Shown here in pieces: positions 61,933 through 64,000 of a stretch of DNA of 64,000 bases (position 1 is the stretch's first letter; each line of letters opens with the position of its first letter). The notes under the pieces were generated by a model. That model did no database searches, was not told where the DNA came from, and was given only the letters and a program-made list of their open reading frames with translations. Made by a program: the position numbers and the translations under genes. Location of the stretch: assembly GCA_019720975.1 (NCBI GenBank), contig JAGVSJ010000006.1, positions 17,971-81,970 on the forward strand. Reading direction: 5' to 3'. The DNA is from Candidatus Sysuiplasma superficiale. GTDB taxonomy: Archaea; Thermoplasmatota; Thermoplasmata; Sysuiplasmatales; Sysuiplasmataceae.

Positions 61933-64000
61933 TCACTGTTGTGGCGGATTCGCGCTGCCCTTGTTACCACCCTTTCTCCTGGCACTCACATACAGCACAG
62001 CGAATATCACCGTCAGGATGATGAATAGGCCTGTCAGTCCCTCAAAGAGTGCGGATGATACAGTGGTTGTCACAGTCTTTGTCTTGGTTACGGTTGTTGT
62101 GATTGTCTTTGTTACCACATAGTGTGGGACGAGATATATTGTCTCGGTAATCGTGCCGGAGCCGGTGCTAATGCCGATAGTCACCGGTGTAAGGACTGAG
62201 ACGTTCGGGGCGTTGTAGGAAATGACAAAGCTGCCATTGCTTCCGGTTGTGCCGCTGGATACAGACACACTGCCGAGGCTGACACTCACCGTGACGCTAA
62301 CTCCAGATGTTGACGGTCCATAAGGCGAATTCTCAGTGGAGTTCACATACATTGTGTATGTGCCGTTGCCTGGGAGTACCGTGACACCGTTCAGCGAGCT
62401 TTCACCCGCTATGTATGCAAACACAACTGGCGAAGGAGTGACGTTGTTCACCGACTGGTTGGAGTAAACAGTAACTCCTCCAACCTCTCCAGTCATGCCC
62501 ACAGCGGTTATCTGGAACTCGTCGAATGGGATCAGATAGTTGTCAGTATAGGACTGGGGACTGAAACCGACGAATGTGCCGTTGGGGGAATACATGGGCG
62601 TGTAGAGGCCTGGACTGAACGTTGCCATTGCGTAGCCTGTACTGTTTGTCATCAATGTAATTCCCGGGATGTAAGTGCTTCCGAAGAAGACGTTCGGGTT
62701 GAAAGCCTGAACAGGCGTTCCCGTGCTGTTAATCAACAGTCCCCTGTTGGCGCCTAGGGCATTCTGGCTCATCAGTGTGACTGGATATGAGGCAACAGGT
62801 GCGCCTGTAGTGGTGTTCACAGCCCTCACGAGCAAAGTAGTCGATGCGGTCGGGGACAGAGCGCTGTTCATTGCAGTGACGCTTATAGTCACGTTCGCAG
62901 CGGCGGTTGACTGTGCTACTTCGACTGGCAACTCTACCGGCTGCTGCACACCGAAGCCGCTCGGGTTAGTGGCCGATGTCATCTCACCGATTATATCCCA
63001 AGGTGCAGCTCCTGCGACAGCTCCTCCCGCTGCATAATCGCCGAGGAACACGTACGAGAGGAAGACACTTCCCTGAACAGAGAAGTTGACATTGGGATTG
63101 GCGGCGAGCAATACTGAAATTGTTCCATTGGCCGGGGTCACGCCAGCGATCGATGTGAGACCGTAGTCTGTGACCGAGTTGATCTGCATAACGGTCATGT
63201 TGTCTGTCATAGGAACAGGCATTGCAGTGAGCTGTGTTAGGTTGTTGGAGCCCATATCCGCCAGGTATATCTGGCCGTTCGAGCTGTCCATTGCCAGAGA
63301 AGTCGGGTTGACACCTGTTTCGTTGTATAGCGAAACCTTCATCGCTGTGGTGTTCACGACCGCCACATTACCTGTTCCGTTGTCTGCGACAAGGGTGAAG
63401 TTTGCGGCAAACGAAAGGATGGAGTCCGGTTCAGCAGTTTTGCCGATACTGATGTTCCCAATGAATGCGAGCGATGGGCTGTATACGGTGAGGTTGCCGC
63501 TTGCCATATTGGCTACCAGCACATTGCCGCTCATGTTGGTGGCGATTGCGTCAGGAGCACTTAGTTTGGGCGATGAGACTGGCGTCTTTACGCTTGTCTC
63601 ACTGGTCGTGTTGATGACTGTCAGGTTATTGGACAGCTTGTTGGCCACCATCAGGAAACCTGTCGCATTGAACGCGAGTGCGACAGGGTCACTCCCAACA
63701 CGGTAGGTCATGTTGACGACACCAGTCGTGTTGATCTGTGAAACATTACCTGACCCTGAGTTTGCAACAAATACGAACCCTGTTGCATTCATTGCGAGAG
63801 CGGCCGGCGCTGTTCCAACCGAGATATTCATGACCGAACCCAAAGTAACCGTGCTTATGACTGTGACGTTGTTTGAACCCTTATTGGCCACATAAAGCCA
63901 TCCTGCACCGTTTGCCAGCAGTGCGTCGGGATTCTTGCCGACAGTTGCCGTTCCCACTACTTGAGGTATACCTGCCGCGTTGAACGTTTCAATGGCGTAG
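61933..64000 (-). CDS. Beta-propeller surface protein with Thr-rich stalk and C-terminal anchor (5' end outside window)
   Basis: The track starts at GTG 63957, but the frame stays open to the right edge (YAIETFNAAGIPQVV), so the N-terminus is missing. Visible from the N-terminal side: about six YVTN/NHL-type blades of about 40 residues, each with LANGAGWLYVANKGSNNVTVI-like cores; a beta-rich middle of several Ig-like units; a Thr-rich stalk (TKTITTTVTKTKTVTTTVSS); one helix LTGLFIILTVIFAVLYV; and a basic tail. This is the layout of an archaeal cell-surface or S-layer-associated protein. Many N-x-S/T sites. It lies 122 nt upstream of the permease gene and may be its first operon member. Confidence 0.85.
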   Translation of the reverse strand, partial: YAIETFNAAGIPQVVGTATVGKNPDALLANGAGWLYVANKGSNNVTVISTVTLGSVMNISVGTAPAALAMNATGFVFVANSGSGNVSQINTTGVVNMTYRVGSDPVALAFNATGFLMVANKLSNNLTVINTTSETSVKTPVSSPKLSAPDAIATNMSGNVLVANMASGNLTVYSPSLAFIGNISIGKTAEPDSILSFAANFTLVADNGTGNVAVVNTTAMKVSLYNETGVNPTSLAMDSSNGQIYLADMGSNNLTQLTAMPVPMTDNMTVMQINSVTDYGLTSIAGVTPANGTISVLLAANPNVNFSVQGSVFLSYVFLGDYAAGGAVAGAAPWDIIGEMTSATNPSGFGVQQPVELPVEVAQSTAAANVTISVTAMNSALSPTASTTLLVRAVNTTTGAPVASYPVTLMSQNALGANRGLLINSTGTPVQAFNPNVFFGSTYIPGITLMTNSTGYAMATFSPGLYTPMYSPNGTFVGFSPQSYTDNYLIPFDEFQITAVGMTGEVGGVTVYSNQSVNNVTPSPVVFAYIAGESSLNGVTVLPGNGTYTMYVNSTENSPYGPSTSGVSVTVSVSLGSVSVSSGTTGSNGSFVISYNAPNVSVLTPVTIGISTGSGTITETIYLVPHYVVTKTITTTVTKTKTVTTTVSSALFEGLTGLFIILTVIFAVLYVSARRKGGNKGSANPPQQ

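Noticed and set aside
62723-63706. Plus-strand ORFs of 104-178 aa at the right end
   Set aside because: They are antisense to the repetitive surface-protein gene and mirror its Val/Thr/Asn codons.
1-64000. Insertion sequences, integrated viruses or attachment sites
   Set aside because: No transposase, integrase, terminal inverted repeat or tRNA-end duplication was seen.

Overview
The window is archaeal: it carries DNA topoisomerase VI (A and B), a nascent-chain NAC protein, aIF5B, the ribosomal proteins L7Ae, S28e and L24e, a DRG GTPase, a beta-CASP RNA nuclease, tRNAs with introns at position 37/38, and TATA-type promoters about 23-26 nt before leaderless starts mixed with GGAGGTGA-type ribosome binding sites. 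Gene content (oligopeptide ABC systems with large Ser/Thr/Asn-rich extracytoplasmic parts, COG1340 coiled-coil protein, molybdenum hydroxylase, lysA, many zinc-ribbon membrane proteins) suggests a euryarchaeal, Thermoplasmata-like heterotroph. If so, topoisomerase VI sets it apart from cultivated Thermoplasmatales, which rely on gyrase. The taxonomy is inference; no rRNA is present.

Layout. 0-8.2 kb: end-clipped EF-Tu-like factor, a zinc-ribbon membrane protein, two adjacent PD-(D/E)xK nuclease-like genes (a CDIN1/TPD homologue and a membrane-embedded Cas4-like protein), small membrane proteins, intron-containing initiator tRNA-Met, SCP2 protein, RNase HII, TPR protein, a 45-aa zinc-finger ORF missing from the ORF track, phosphoglycolate phosphatase, NAC and intron-containing tRNA-Asp. 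8.2-14.8 kb: deacetylase-family hydrolase and a molybdenum-hydroxylase regulon (MocA-like, CoxG-like, XdhC-like, and medium, small and large subunits). 14.9-20.4 kb: surface-sugar block (GT2 glycosyltransferase, GHMP sugar kinase, coiled-coil protein, sugar nucleotidyltransferase with an apparent AUA start). 20.4-31.9 kb: topoisomerase VI, DRG, anion/Na+ permease, HisRS, RNase HIII, DMT transporter and lysA. 32-35.4 kb: the conserved rpl7ae-rps28e-rpl24e-ndk-infB operon. 35.5-42.8 kb: HTH regulator and a seven-gene DUF4129/MoxR/DUF58/MoxR/VWA run. 42.9-45.2 kb: NAD-type isocitrate dehydrogenase-like enzyme and beta-CASP nuclease.

45.3-64 kb is a transport and cell-surface region. The first oligopeptide ABC system reads, on the minus strand, binding protein - ATPase - ATPase - permease - permease. 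A CPA2 antiporter and small genes follow, then a second system whose two ATPases are fused in one chain and whose DppC-type permease carries an extracytoplasmic insertion of about 480 residues with beta-propeller-like character. A beta-propeller surface protein with a Thr-rich stalk and C-terminal anchor runs off the right edge.

Most interesting points: the propeller-bearing permease with the fused ATPase, the membrane Cas4-like/CDIN1-like nuclease pair, the AUA start, two tRNA introns with identical 13-nt architecture, RNase HII together with RNase HIII, and the doubled MoxR locus. No CRISPR array, insertion sequence or integrated element was seen. Archaeal intergenic gaps are short; several convergent gene pairs end within 2-20 nt of each other.
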